Made by a program: the position numbers and the translations under genes
The notes under the pieces: generated by a model
What the model was told of the DNA's origin: nothing
Databases searched by the model: none
The model's input: the letters and a program-made list of their open reading frames with translations, nothing else
From: Maratus speciosus
Lineage: Eukaryota; Arthropoda; Arachnida; Araneae; Salticidae
Direction of reading: 5' to 3'
Assembly (NCBI GenBank): GCA_963932465.1
Contig: OZ010788.1
Span: 672,040,484-672,104,483, forward strand
DNA: 64,000 bases
Shown here: positions 44,070-56,000 of the stretch, piece by piece
How the letters are laid out: the number at the start of each line of letters is the position of its first letter
Position numbering within the stretch: position 1 is the stretch's first letter

Positions 44070-47000
44070 ATCGCTGAAAAGGTATTCCGTTGCTTTTAAA
44101 ACGTCGTTCCTCAACTACATTCCACCGTATTCTATTTATATTTGTTTCCACTTTTAATCTCGTTGGCTCTCGGGTTTCGTCTTATAACTGCACGATATTA
44201 GCGCCGGTTGCGTTCATTCCGTATGTAGGTGTAGGTTAGAGCAACACAATTTTGATCTTCTTATAAAAAATAAAAAAAATGAAATTGAAGTCATGTCTTG
44301 GATTAACATAATACGGTTACAGTGTAGTGGGGAAATCAACAAGCGAATCCTCATCCAAAAAATTACATTTTCACCAGAGGGCACTATGGTCGAGTTTATT
44401 GCTGCGAATGAAAAGAAATCCAATGTGTTTTTAGATATTTATGATGCAATTTAAACTACGAGAAGCTTATTTTTGAATGATAAATTTTGCGAAAAACAGA
44501 ATTAAAAAGATTTATATTGTAATACGCGAACGAAAACGAAAATTTAGGCATATATTTTAAATTAATTTCACACGACATTTTTCTAGACGCTGTAACTAAC
44601 GTTTAGTGTTTGCATTTACAAGCAATAAATTCGATGGCAGCGCCGCCTAAGAAAATATAATTTTTTGGATGCATTCTAAAGCAATACCGGTATACACGAT
44701 TTCCACACTATATACTTCTAGACACTATAGTACGGTAGTGGGTTTGTATATAAGGAAAAAGAAATCGAGATAATGAAAAATTGAACAATGGATAGTTTGC
44801 TTTTATTCCGTTATTTTCTAGTTGGATGGAATTATTCTCCTTATGCCTAGGACATTGCGAAGATAAAACTGCGCGTGGGAAAAAGTTTCAATTTGACCCC
44901 CCTTCAACCCCCCCCCTCCCCCCCCCACACACACACAAAGTGTCGACTTTTCTTAAAAGTGTCACGAAATGCAAAAACGAAAATAAATTCAATTGGACAC
45001 ATATTTCGCGTTTATTTTGGAATTTTAAAAGGTTTAATTTTAATTCAGAAATTTTAAACAACTGAATAGCACAATAGAAAATTGCACTTAATTTTGGCCA
45101 AAAGGGATATGAGAACTAGGTGTGGAAAAATGTATGTAACAGTACAATATAATAGTTTGCAACTCTTTTAGATTCAAAGACGGATTCCTCATGCTTGTTT
45201 GAGAATGAACGCTTTTGTCATAAAGCACAGAAAGAAAATTCTAGACTGGGAGAAGAGAAGGTTAACAAAAGAGAATAAGACAGAAAAAAGGAAGAAGGCC
45301 TTCTAGGAAAAATTCCCGATGTCTTACGATAATTTTTTTTACAAAAAAAGAAGAAAAAATAACGAGTTTGGTAGAGTAAATTTGACGTCTCCTCATTTTC
45401 CGCGCCCTGAGCAACTGTCTCCCTGGCCCCCCTCTTCGCACCGGCCTGCATGCCGTGATAGTGATACTTACATAACTTAAGCATAAGCAATGTATTACCA
45501 ATAAATTTTAACAGTATTTTCAAAGTACATTTCATTGCAGAAAAATATTGCAAAATCTGCGAATAAAGCCGGTGATTGCGAATTCTGTGTTTTAAAAATT
45601 AAATTAAAATTTTCTTATCATTAATAGCCAGAGTCCTTGGAAATTCCAAGGAGTGTGCGAACCTTGTTTATGGAACCTTCCAGTATCTCAATTTCTTTTT
45701 CCTAACAGCACCTTCTCAATGTCGTCCGCTCATTTGAGACAAAGCTTCATTAAATTTTTTCTTTTTTACTTTTCTATAGGCAGGCGAAAAAAATAGAACA
45801 GAATGCGTTAATTTTTAAAGAACAGCAGGAGGACATTCCATGGGGATCACTTTTCAGCAGGGAAGAAGAAACATTGAAACCACAGCTAAAGATTCTATCC
45901 AAATAATATTGTTTTATTTCGACTTGTTTTTGATGGATAGTAGAACCAGTATAAAAATAATGATGCACCTGGCTTTATTTGGAGACCGTTTACTATAAAA
46001 TGACATCGAAGATGTCACTAGACTCGGAATATTTTAATTTTCGCATTACAAATCAAATTTTTGGAATAGGGTCACCTACAAATCACCAACTTCCATTTTT
46101 TAAATTGTAACCCACTTTGACACCATTTTATGACAATTTGAGTTCGTTGGATCAAAAAAGAGCGGGAAAAGATACAGTATAATACATTTTTAATAAATCT
46201 TCATAAAATTATAAAAGAAAATTTATTAAGGGGAAATCCGCAAAGTAAAATATCAAAAAATAGGATTCTCGAAGGATATTTTTCAGATTTACACCAGTAA
46301 AATTGTAAAAGAAAGTTTTTTATATATATAAAAAAAATAGTAATAATCCTGCGCCACGCAATTCCATAACGCCACTGAAAAGAATTTACAAGTACATTTT
46401 TTTTGTTTCTTGTTTCGTCTTCCTTATGTGATCTAACAGAAGTAGAAAATAATCTCTTTACTTGTTTGATGTTTGATCTTGTTTACTTGAAATTCCCATT
46501 AGAACAGAAGTTATGGCTTTTAGAATCATACCCACTCAATAGCTGAAGCTGTGTTTCCGAAACTTTGAAGTCATTTTTCTCCAAATGACGTTTTGGGGCA
46601 TATTCCTGAATAAATAAACATATTTGAGACAGAAATTTTATTTAAAGAATGAAATCAACTACATTTCAAATAATCATCACGTCCACATAGAAGCAAAACA
46701 AATTTGCTTTCATATATTTTCTGGACCAAATTAGGGTTTTTTAAACCCTAATGACTTTTTTTAACCCTAATATTTTAAACCCAGCATCCTTTTTTAACTT
46801 ATCCGATTATCAAGTGGATTTGTCAAGGGTTAATTTTATAAAATTGACAGTAACAACAAATAGCATCACTTTAGCCAGAATTATCTGTATGCTTTGAAAA
46901 AATAGAAAATTCCAATACAACAGCTTTTGACATTTTCCGTATATTTCCAAAAAATAAATGGCGAACTTCCAAGCGTGATTTTTGAAAGAGTTCTTTATAC

Positions 47001-47250
47001 TAGCAGGAACAGCCTCGAGAATATGAATTTTTTCTTCCTCATTTTTAACTCTACATCCCACAAGTGGCTTTTTGAAAAGCCAAGGACAGAATTCTTTGTC
47101 GTTATGTCTTTATCTATTTAGCAGCTTTCACAATGTATTGCGAAGACATTTTACAAGAGAGAGACATTCCGCCGTCGAATTTCAAGTGTGTTTTGAAAGG
47201 TTCTTCGCCGCAAACACGTGTAAGGATTTCAAAATTTCTGACTTTTTAAG
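44070..47250. other. Region without a recognised gene
   Basis: Frames are short and unremarkable. Visible items are a C-run with (CA)n at 44908-44937, a GC-rich patch at 45395-45455, short palindromes (CTTGGAAATTCCAAG at 45648; TTAGGGTTTTTTAAACCCTAA at 46732) and a (TA)n tract at 46321. Nothing supports a promoter or exon. Confidence 0.45.
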
Positions 47251-47313
47251 AATATTTTGAATGTCGAAATAAATTTCTTTTTAAAAAATGTAACATGAGG
47301 TTTTTAAGTTAAG

Positions 47314-48178
47314 TCGCAAGAGGTAGTTTTAAAATTTCTGTAGTAATTCAAGAATTATAGTGTTAAACTACATTGTTTCAAGAAACATCCGGGTTTAACC
47401 CTTTATCGTCGCAAGTTCTAGTTGTATCTTTGTATCGTCCCTTTATAAGTGCGGGTTTAACCCTTTATCATCGCAAGTTGTAGCTGTAGTTGCATCGTCC
47501 CTTTATAAGTCGCAAGTTGTAGTTTTAAAATTTCTGTAGTAATTCGAGAATTATAGTGTTAAACTACATTGTTCCTAGAAACATCCGGGTTTAACCCTTT
47601 ATCGTCGCAAGTTGTAGTTGTATCTTTGTATCGTCCCTTTATAAGTGCGGGTTTAACCCTTTATCGTCGCAAGTTGTAGCTGTAGTTGCATCGTCCCTTT
47701 ATAAGTCGCAAGTTGTAGTTTTAAAATTTCTGTGGTAATTCGAGAATTATAGTGTTAAACTACATTGTTCCTAGAAACATCCGGGTTTAACCCTTTATCG
47801 TCGCAAGTTGTAGTTGTATCTTTGTATCGTCCCTTTATAAGTGCGGGTTTAACCCTATATCGTCGCAAGTTGTAGTGTAGTTGTATCGTCAATTTATAAG
47901 TCGTAAGTTGTAGTTTTAAAATTTCTATATTAATTCAAGAATTATAGTGTTAAACTACATTGTTCCTAGAAACATCCAGGTGTAACCCTTTATCGTCGCA
48001 AGTTGTAGTTGTATCTTTGTATCGTCCCTTTATAAGTGCGGGTTTAACCCTTTATCGTCGCAAGTTGTAGCTGTAGTTGCATCGTCCCTTTATAAGTCGC
48101 AAGTTGTAGTTTTAAAATTTCTGTAGTAATTCGAGAATTATAGTGTTAAACTACATTGTTCCTAGAAACATCCGGGTT
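47314..48178 (+). repeat. 196-bp tandem array, about 4.4 units
   Basis: CGCAAG/CGTAAG with GTAGTTTTAAAATTTCT starts at 47314, 47511, 47707, 47902 and 48098 (spacings 195-197). Each unit holds two copies of GGGTTTAACCCTTTATCGTC and ATCGTCCCTTTATAAGT. Units are very similar, so the array is young. The first part of the unit resembles the older ~150-bp repeat seen at 62.6-63.1 kb. Confidence 0.95.
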
Positions 48179-48180
48179 TA

Positions 48181-49250
48181 GCCTTTATCTACTGTCGGTA
48201 CTTATAAGTACGACACAATATAAATTTTCATCCCCTAGTGAATATTTCTAATATTCTAATGGTACTTTGCAGAAACACTCTTTTAACTCCACTTTATCTG
48301 GATACATAGCAGCAGTAGTTCTAGATTTGTTATTTTAGCGAAGAAGGTGGGTATCTTTGAAACAGTCAATGTGTTTTGTGCCGGCAATTTGTACAGATTG
48401 TCACGCTCGTCTTTTTATTACTGCAAACACTATAAGATAAGAGTTGGATTTTTTTTATGTGTTCATTATGCTCTTAGAATACAATTTGACTAGCTATTTT
48501 GGTGAACGGAGTATGTATTTGATTTGACAGTTGAATTACTCGGTGGTACTTATATTTTCGCCTGTGTAGTTAGTTATCCATCGTTTTCATCTGCTTTAAA
48601 ATGTATAAATACTAAAATGTAGTGAGGTAATAATTTTCCCAGTATTTCTTTCCTGTTCCATTATTATTTTTTATAGGAAATCGAAAAAGTTGTGGCACCG
48701 GCTCTTTCTTGCTATGCCATATGTAAATTCATATGTTAAATATGTGGAGATGTGAGAGAACATGTTGTCATTGGAATATAGACGTCGAAACTAAAGGACT
48801 GCTAACAAGATCGAAACAAAAAAAATAGTTTTTCATAACCCTTTTAGGGGCAAAGCATTGTCAATGCTAAAGTGTTGAAATAAATAACTGGCACCGGAAT
48901 TCGCCAAAAAATTTATTTGTAAATATGAAAAAAAGCCTATATTTCACATACTTATCAAATCGAAAATATTTTAGCACAATTTTGGTGCCATTTGAAATAC
49001 CTTGTGGGTTTTCTGTTACGATATTTTAGTCATAGTGTACTGACGGTACTTTAAAGTACCAGTTTAATTGATTAACTCTAATTAATTCAATTGGTACTCT
49101 AAAGTGCCAGTTTAATTAATTACCTTTAATTAATTCAATTTATCACGGGTGAGTATTTTTTTTATGTTTATCCTTTAATTTTCATTGTAGTAACTGAAAA
49201 AAAAATACATGAAAAAAATTGCAGTAGATTATAATGCAGTAGATAAAGGG
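48181..49250. mobile_element. TTAA-type element, 1070 bp, with a nested partial MITE
   Basis: Left GCCTTTATCTACTGTCGGTA after TTTA (48177-48180). The complemented right end is CCCTTTATCTACTGC before TTAA (49251-49254). Inside are GGTACTTTAAAGTACC-type palindromes (49049-49100) and a partial MITE at 48839-49005. No transposase. Its left edge meets the 196-bp array. Confidence 0.65.
48839..49005 (+). mobile_element. Truncated MITE of the 43855 family
   Basis: ATAA and then CCCTTTTAGGGGCAAAGC, with TGGCACCGGAATTCGCC inside. The far end is missing after TTTGGTGCCATTTGAAATACC. Confidence 0.6.
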
Positions 49251-49550
49251 TTAAAAGACAAAAATATATTTTTAACCACAAAATTTACGTAATTAAATAT
49301 TATTTGTATGTGGTGGTCATTTGAAATTTACTTCGTTTCATTCATTAAATATTTTTTTTTGTTCAGATATGTTTATTTCATCAGGAGTCTCCCGATAAAA
49401 TCACGAGATTTAGCAAGTATGGGTCTAATTTCGAAACAAGTAAAAGTTGAATATCCTTCATTAAAAGTAGAACCGCCGGCTATTTTACTCAAGTTTTATA
49501 AAAATTGTTTAACACCAGATTTTTCATTTAAATCTATTTAACTTATTTAA

Positions 49551-50044
49551 CCCTTAAATGCCTGATTTTTCAAAAATCATTGTAATAATGTTTTTCGGCT
49601 TTCATTTTTTAAATAACATGTGAAAAATACTTTAAAAAATCATATTTTGTTTTAAGTATAGTTTGCGGCTAAAAAACAGTTTATTACTAATCGGCAATAC
49701 TGGTGTTTAATTGAAAAAAAAATTTTCCTTGATAAAATTCTATAATATTAAACACACAACAATTTTAGGAACTATAATACGAAATAAATTTTACTTGCTC
49801 ACTGCAGATCAAAATAGGGTATTTCGCAAGCTTCCAAACAAAATAAAAACAACAAGTAGCAACATTTGAAAAAAAATTTAAACAGCACAAGTGTTGCCAT
49901 CTAAATGTTGAAAATCGATTTAATAATATTTTCAGAATGTATTTTATTGGCAACATTAGACAGCATAGCTTCAATATTATTCTAATAGTATTTTAGAACC
50001 TAAATTGGGTATGTTGCCGAAAAGCAACACCAGGCATTTAAGGG
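49551..50044. mobile_element. TTAA-flanked element, 494 bp, inverted copy of 37700-38234
   Basis: TTAA lies at 49547-49550 and 50045-50048. Ends CCCTTAAATGCCTGATTTTT and, complemented, CCCTTAAATGCCTGGTGTTG. It is the reverse orientation of the 37700 copy, with the GTTGCCGAAAAGCAAC palindrome at the right. Confidence 0.9.
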
Positions 50045-50164
50045 TTAATTAACCTATTTTTGTGCTGCGTACATTTAACATCTATGAAGAAATTTCTGGT
50101 TCGAATAGACTATTATCAATTTGGCAGGGGTCAAAATGACTCCTAATGGCGGTTCTATTGTTAA

Positions 50165-50365
50165 CCTCTTGAGGGGCGGTGAGATAAAATATATCCCACC
50201 TAATTTAAACAAGATTCTCACCAGAAAATTTTAACTAAATTTTATATTTTTAACTTTGGAGGAAAATCGTTGAAGAATTGCTTTTCCTTATTTAAAAATA
50301 AAATTTTTTGATTAGTCCGGTGAGAATTCAATATTTAGAGACATTTTTGCTTGCCCCTCAAGGGG
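50165..50365. mobile_element. TTAA MITE, 201 bp
   Basis: TTAA lies at 50161-50164 and 50366-50369. Ends CCTCTTGAGGGGCGGTGAG and, complemented, CCCCTTGAGGGGCAAGC. Family of 21378, with AAAATATATCCCACC near the left end. Confidence 0.9.
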
Positions 50366-50379
50366 TTAAAAGGTTTTTG

Positions 50380-50540
50380 TCAAAATAACACTGAAGTCAC
50401 CAACTAGTCGAAACAAATTTTATTTAAAAAATTAACATGAAGTTATAATGTTAAGCCACAAACTGTACTTTTAAAAGTGATTCGAAAATTTAAAAGTTCA
50501 ACGCCTCATTATGGAACTGTCCGAAAATTAAAAAAAAAAA
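50380..50540 (+). repeat. ~150-bp degenerate repeat fragment
   Basis: AGTCGAAACAAATTTTATTT, then TTAAGCCACAAACTGTACTT, then AAAGTGATTCGAAAATT. These are the landmarks of the short background repeat of the right third. Confidence 0.5.
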
Positions 50541-50543
50541 TAG

Positions 50544-51055
50544 CCCTTAAGTGCGCAGTTCTGCATATATGCAAACAACAGAGTTTTTAATTTAATAGAT
50601 TTTTTTATTCGTATATACCTAATTCAAACCAGAAAATTAAAATAGCAATATTTGCTTTAAATAATAACAGACATACCGTATTTAAATAAAGCAAAATCAA
50701 TCATTGAAACTTTCTGGTGTAAAGTAAGATTCTCTGAACTACGTAATTTCTAGAACGTCATCATGGGAATTAAAGGGTTAAAGGTTAAGTTTTATAAAAT
50801 AAGTAATTATATAAAATAATGTTTTCGGAGACATGCTTATTAAAATATTTACTAATTTGCAATATTTTAACTTAAAACAGCCACACGACAGTAGTTTTTA
50901 CTTGTATTGCAGATGTGCAACAGAAGAAAAGATTGACATATTATATGAAAAATGTATCTCTGATTTATTTCATTATTTTTTTCTGTGTAATAAACCTTTC
51001 AGAGAATCACATATAATTTTTTTCGAAACAAAATGAAAAATCGCACATTTAAGGG
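50544..51055. mobile_element. Composite TTAA-type element, 512 bp, copy 1
   Basis: Left CCCTTAAGTGCGCAG, right GCACATTTAAGGG before TTAA (51056-51059). An internal GGGAATTAAAGGG with TTAA (about 50769-50781) looks like a third terminus. The same arrangement recurs at 52462-52947. The left TTAA is lost. Confidence 0.65.
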
Positions 51056-51058
51056 TTA

Positions 51059-51183
51059 ATATCTTTCATTAGAAATATTTTGTCTACATAATACTTGGCA
51101 TAAAACTTAAGTCGCAAGTTGTGGCTTGAAAATTACTAAAGTAATAGGAAAAAAATAATAAAATCATGTGTCATTGTGTATCT
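51059..51183 (+). repeat. ~150-bp degenerate repeat fragment
   Basis: AACTTAAGTCGCAAGTTGTG, then GAAAATTACTAAAGTAATAG and AAATCATGTGTCA match the short background repeat. Confidence 0.5.
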
Positions 51184-51187
51184 TTAA

Positions 51188-51380
51188 CCCTTTCAGGGCA
51201 AGCAATTTTGTTTCTGTAATGTTGAATTCACACCGGAATTTTCGAAAAAAATCATTTCAAAATATGAAAAAGCAGTTTTTAACAACAAAGTTAAAAAATT
51301 AAAATATAATTAAAATTTTCTGATGCAAATCATGATTAAAATTAAGTGAGATATAATATATCCCACCACCCCGCAAGGGG
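51188..51380. mobile_element. TTAA MITE, 193 bp
   Basis: TTAA lies at 51184-51187 and a decayed ATAA at 51381-51384. Ends CCCTTTCAGGGCAAGC and, complemented, CCCCTTGCGGGGTGGTGG. Family of 21378. Confidence 0.85.
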
Positions 51381-51383
51381 ATA

Positions 51384-51810
51384 AGATCCTACACTAGTTG
51401 CGCAGAGTCGCTCGCAAGCTAATGTTAAACCTATAAGGGAACGTTCCTTTCAGATTTCTCGTTTCAATTTGAATATTTTTGAAAGAATTTTTCTTTTGGA
51501 TGGGATAGCTGAGGTTGATCTCTAAAAAAAAAATCGGAAGTTGCAGATTTTTTTTTTTTATGAGGTCACTTTACATTTCAGAAGCTTACATGATTAATAC
51601 AAAATTGCGTATCACTGTCTTTCATTTTCATAAATTATAATACGTCGATAATGACTGTATTACATCTTGATTTGGGAGTTCAGAATTGAAACCAGCAGCT
51701 TTGTTTATAGAAATTAAGCTATTCGTTTTCGTCGACATATCTTTTCTGGTTTCTATTTTATAATTTTCTTTTATAAAAGACGGATGGGGGCATCTATTCG
51801 GCCCTTCTGC
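51384..51810. other. Spacer without recognised features
   Basis: About 430 bases, AT-rich, no gene, tandem or inverted repeat seen. Confidence 0.35.
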
Positions 51811-51815
51811 ACAAA

Positions 51816-51994
51816 CAGGGTGGCGAGTGGTCAGGGAAAAACAAAGTCAAAAATGGTGTTATATACCAGTATTTTGTTAAAGAGAAATTCACCTTCTTTA
51901 ATCCCTTTATATTATTTGAAGTGTTTTCTAGAAGAAAATACTGGTAGTTTCCCGTTTTCTTGACTGTATTTTTCCCTGACCACTCGCCACCCTG
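51816..51994. mobile_element. MITE with perfect 26-bp inverted ends, 179 bp
   Basis: CAGGGTGGCGAGTGGTCAGG (plus GAAAAA) at the left is exactly inverted at the right end. ACAAA lies on both sides (51811-51815, 51995-51999). The CAGGG(T/G)GGC start resembles hAT elements, which usually make 8-bp duplications, so the 5-bp repeat is odd. ACCAGTATTTT and its complement extend the symmetry. Confidence 0.88.
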
Positions 51995-51999
51995 ACAAA

Positions 52000-52457
52000 T
52001 ATTCACTATTTTTATTCCTATAGCTTTTAAATCTTTCCTAGCTTTTTAACCTTTTTTAAAATCTTTATTTTGATTTCTTTTTTCTTTTTTCCTTACGTAC
52101 GGCACTGTTTTGCGCGAGCGATTCACAAAGCGTTATGTGTAACTTGTTAAATACAAATATTTCAAACATGAGAAAATTACTTTGAAATTTGATCGCATTG
52201 CGTCCATGAAAGGTTTTACAAATATTTTGCCACATGATGCATATAATGCTTTGATGACTTGTGTAACGTCCTATTTTGAGTTCTTATTTGATAATTTTGC
52301 ATAGAAATGCTTTTCTAAAACGTAAAACTTCAAAAAGAATAGAAAACAAAAGTAATTTACATAGAACGTTTTTCTATGATTGGTTGAATACCCATAATTT
52401 TGAAGTCTAAAAAAACTACTTTCAAATCAGATTATTTTCAAATGAATTTATACTAGT
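52000..52457. other. Spacer without recognised features
   Basis: AT-rich. No gene and no repeat with defined ends. Confidence 0.35.
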
Positions 52458-52461
52458 TTAA

Positions 52462-52947
52462 CCCTTTAATGCGCAGCTTTGCATGTATGCAAACAACAGT
52501 GTTTCGAATTTAATAGATATTTTATATTCATATATACCTAATTCACACCAAAAAATTAAAATAGCAATATCTGCTTTAAGCGAAATTAACCAATGAAACT
52601 TCCTGGTAGTCAGATTCTCTGAAATACGTCATTTCCAGAGCATATTCTATCATGGGAATTAAAGGGTTAAAGGTTAAGTTCTATAAAATAAATAATTCTA
52701 TAAAATAAGGTATTTGGAGACATACTTATTGAAATATTTACTAATTTGCAATATTTTAGCGTTAAACAGCCACACGACAGTAGTTTTTATTTGTATTGCA
52801 GATGTGCAACAGAAGAAAAGGTTGACGTATTATATGAAAAATGTATATCTGATTTTTTTTTTTTCATTACTTTTTCTGTGTGATAAACCTTTTATAGAAT
52901 CATATATATTTTTTTCGAAACAAAATAAAAAATCACGCATTTAAGGT
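52462..52947. mobile_element. Composite TTAA-type element, 486 bp, copy 2
   Basis: TTAA lies at 52458-52461. Left CCCTTTAATGCGCAGCTTTG, right CACGCATTTAAGG before TTTAA. An internal GGGAATTAAAGGG-TTAA lies at 52655-52670. It aligns end to end with 50544-51055, including CAGCCACACGACAGTAG and TTGCAGATGTGCAACAGAAG. Confidence 0.7.
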
Positions 52948-53017
52948 TTAATCATGGCTATCGTTAATCACTTGGATCGAATACCAATTTTCCATGAGGG
53001 TTAAAATCGCATTTTAA

Positions 53018-56000
53018 CCCTTTATATTCTGACAGTACTTTTAAGTACCGTTAAAGAAAATGCAATGTAAAATTTATTTAATTCGTCTACTAATAAAATT
53101 AATTGCACTTTTCATGCAAAATAATTTGCTCAATCCTATATAGAAAGCACAGAGAAACAGCCGAAGCTCAATATTTTTTAATAGGGCTCAATATTTTGTA
53201 ATTTTCACAACCATTTACCTAGAGTTGTAGCTTTTATCCTATTCAAATATGTTATCCGAAACTTTTGCAACTACAAAACACTTCTCTGTTACAGATAGGA
53301 TCACACTACATTTGTTGACACTGTTTTTATAAGAATGGGGAGATTTCCATAAGAGTATTTTTTCTTAAAAAATCTAAATATTCTTGTCAATATTCTGCAA
53401 AAATAGCTCTATCGATTTATTAAATCAGTTAAAATTATCTAAAAATCAAATTATTAGGATGAGCGAAGCGAATCCTCCACTAGGCTACACAAATTACATT
53501 TTGTCGTACACTTTACAAAAAAACTATTCAGTATTTTGACTTGAAATTAAACTTAAAATAAATTAGGATCTGTAGATTTGCACAATATTATTTTTTTTTA
53601 CAGAATAACCTAAAAAAAATATTATTTTAATTAATTTATTTTACATGATTTTCCATTATGGACGCATTTTTGCAAATAAAAAATGAAACTATTCTATTTT
53701 CAGAAGATACGTCTATTTTCAGAAGAAAAAATAAATCATGAGGTTAGACATTATAGATAGAATCATGCATTAATTAAATAGTTTCAAGATTTCTTTTATG
53801 AAATTTTTAAAATACCCTTTTTTATGAAACTTATAGCATATTGTTAACGAATTAAAGTTTGTGAAAATTCAATTATTTACATTCAATTATAAAAGAGTTT
53901 TTCAGTGTTAAGGATTCAAATACACAATTTATTCTTATTATGTGAAATAGTTTACGCAGACGATACTTACTCATTTTAAAAGAATTACATCATGATTTTT
54001 TTTTGTAAAATGGCAACAATAGAATTGTAAACAAATACAATTAATTGTTAAATTCGATATATCATAAATAAAAAATTCCGAGGAAATTCTTAGTTATCTG
54101 GCTGAATTTACATTCCTAAAATTAAAATGCGCCAAAACATAAAATAACGGTTTTGCTTAATAAAGATGCAAGAATAATAAAAAAAAATATATTGTTACAT
54201 TCAAATATTTATCTTTTAAAAATGCTTCGCGAATCCAAACAAAGCTTGACTTTTGCTAGTTATTGTATATGTTGTTCTGGAGATCTTAGAGATTAATGTA
54301 AATAATAATTCAGGTGAATTTTTTTTTTCTCCAAATTCAGGATTCAAACACACTATGTATTCTTATTATGTGAAATCGTTTACGCAGACGATACTTACTC
54401 ATTTTAAAAGAATTACATCATGATTTTTTTTGTAAAGTGGCAACAATAGAATTGTAAATAAATACAATTAATTGTTAAATTCGATATATCATAAATAAAA
54501 AATTCCGAGGAAATTCTTAGATATCTGGCTGAATTTACATTCCTAAAATTAAAATGCGCCAAAACATAAAATAACGGTTTTGCTTAATAAAGATGCAAGA
54601 ATAATATAAAAAAAAATATTGTTACATTCAAATATTTATCTTTTAAAAATGCTTCGCGAATCCAAACAAAGCTTGACCTTTTGCTAGTTATTGTATATGT
54701 TGTTCTGGAGATCTTAGAGATTAATGTAAATACTAATTCAGGTGAAATTTTTTTTTTCCAAATTCAGGATTCAAACACACTATGTATTCTTATTATGTGA
54801 AATCGTTTACGCAGACGATACTTACTCATTTTAAAAGAATTACATCATGATTTTTTTTGTAAAGTGGCAACAATAGAATTGTAAATAAATACAATTAATT
54901 GTTAAATTCGATATATCATAAATAAAAAATTCCGAGGAAATTCTTAGATATCTGGCTGAATTTACATTCCTAAAATTAAAATGCGCCAAAACATAAAATA
55001 ACGGTTTTGCTTAATAAAGATGCAAGAATAATAAAAAAAAATATATTGTTACATTCAAATATTTATCTTTTAAAAATGCTTCGCGAATCCAAACAAAGCT
55101 TGACTTTTGCTAGTTATTGTATATGTTGTTCTGGAGATCTTAGAGATTAATGTAAATAATAATTCAGGTGAATTTTTTTTTTCTCCAAATTCAGGATTCA
55201 AACACACTATGTATTCTTATTATGTGAAATCGTTTACGCAGACGATACTTACTCATTTTAAAAGAATTACATCATGATTTTTTTTGTAAAGTGGCAACAA
55301 TAGAATTGTAAATAAATACAATTAATTGTTAAATTCGATATATCATAAATAAAAAATTCCGAGGAAATTCTTAGATATCTGGCTGAATTTACATTCCTAA
55401 AATTAAAATGCGCCAAAACATAAAATAACGGTTTTGCTTAATAAAGATGCAAGAATAATATAAAAAAAAATATTGTTACATTCAAATATTTATCTTTTAA
55501 AAATGCTTCGCGAATCCAAACAAAGCTTGACCTTTTGCTAGTTATTGTATATGTTGTTCTGGAGATCTTAGAGATTAATGTAAATACTAATTCAGGTGAA
55601 ATTTTTTTTTTCCAAATTCAGGATTCAAACACACTATGTATTCTTATTATGTGAAATCGTTTACGCAGACGATACTTACTCATTTTAAAAGAATTACATC
55701 ATGATTTTTTTTGTAAAGTGGCAACAATAGAATTGTAAATAAATACAATTAATTGTTAAATTCGATATATCATAAATAAAAAATTCCGAGGAAATTCTTA
55801 GATATCTGGCTGAATTTACATTCCTAAAATTAAAATGCGCCAAAACATAAAATAACGGTTTTGCTTAATAAAGATGCAAGAATAATATTAAAAAAAATAT
55901 TGTTACATTCAAATATTTATCTTTTAACAATGCTTCGCGAATCCAAACAAAGCTTGACTTTTGCTAGTTATTGTATATGTTGTTCTGGAGATCTTAGAGA

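Noticed and set aside
45218..45553. 111-codon minus-strand frame with an Arg/Ala/Gly-rich stretch
   Set aside because: No recognisable domain; it rests on a small GC-rich patch. No splice or start context supports an exon.
46732..46790. TTAGGG/CCCTAA-like motifs as an interstitial telomere
   Set aside because: Only a short palindrome and two or three TTTAACCCTAA motifs, not a tandem telomere array.
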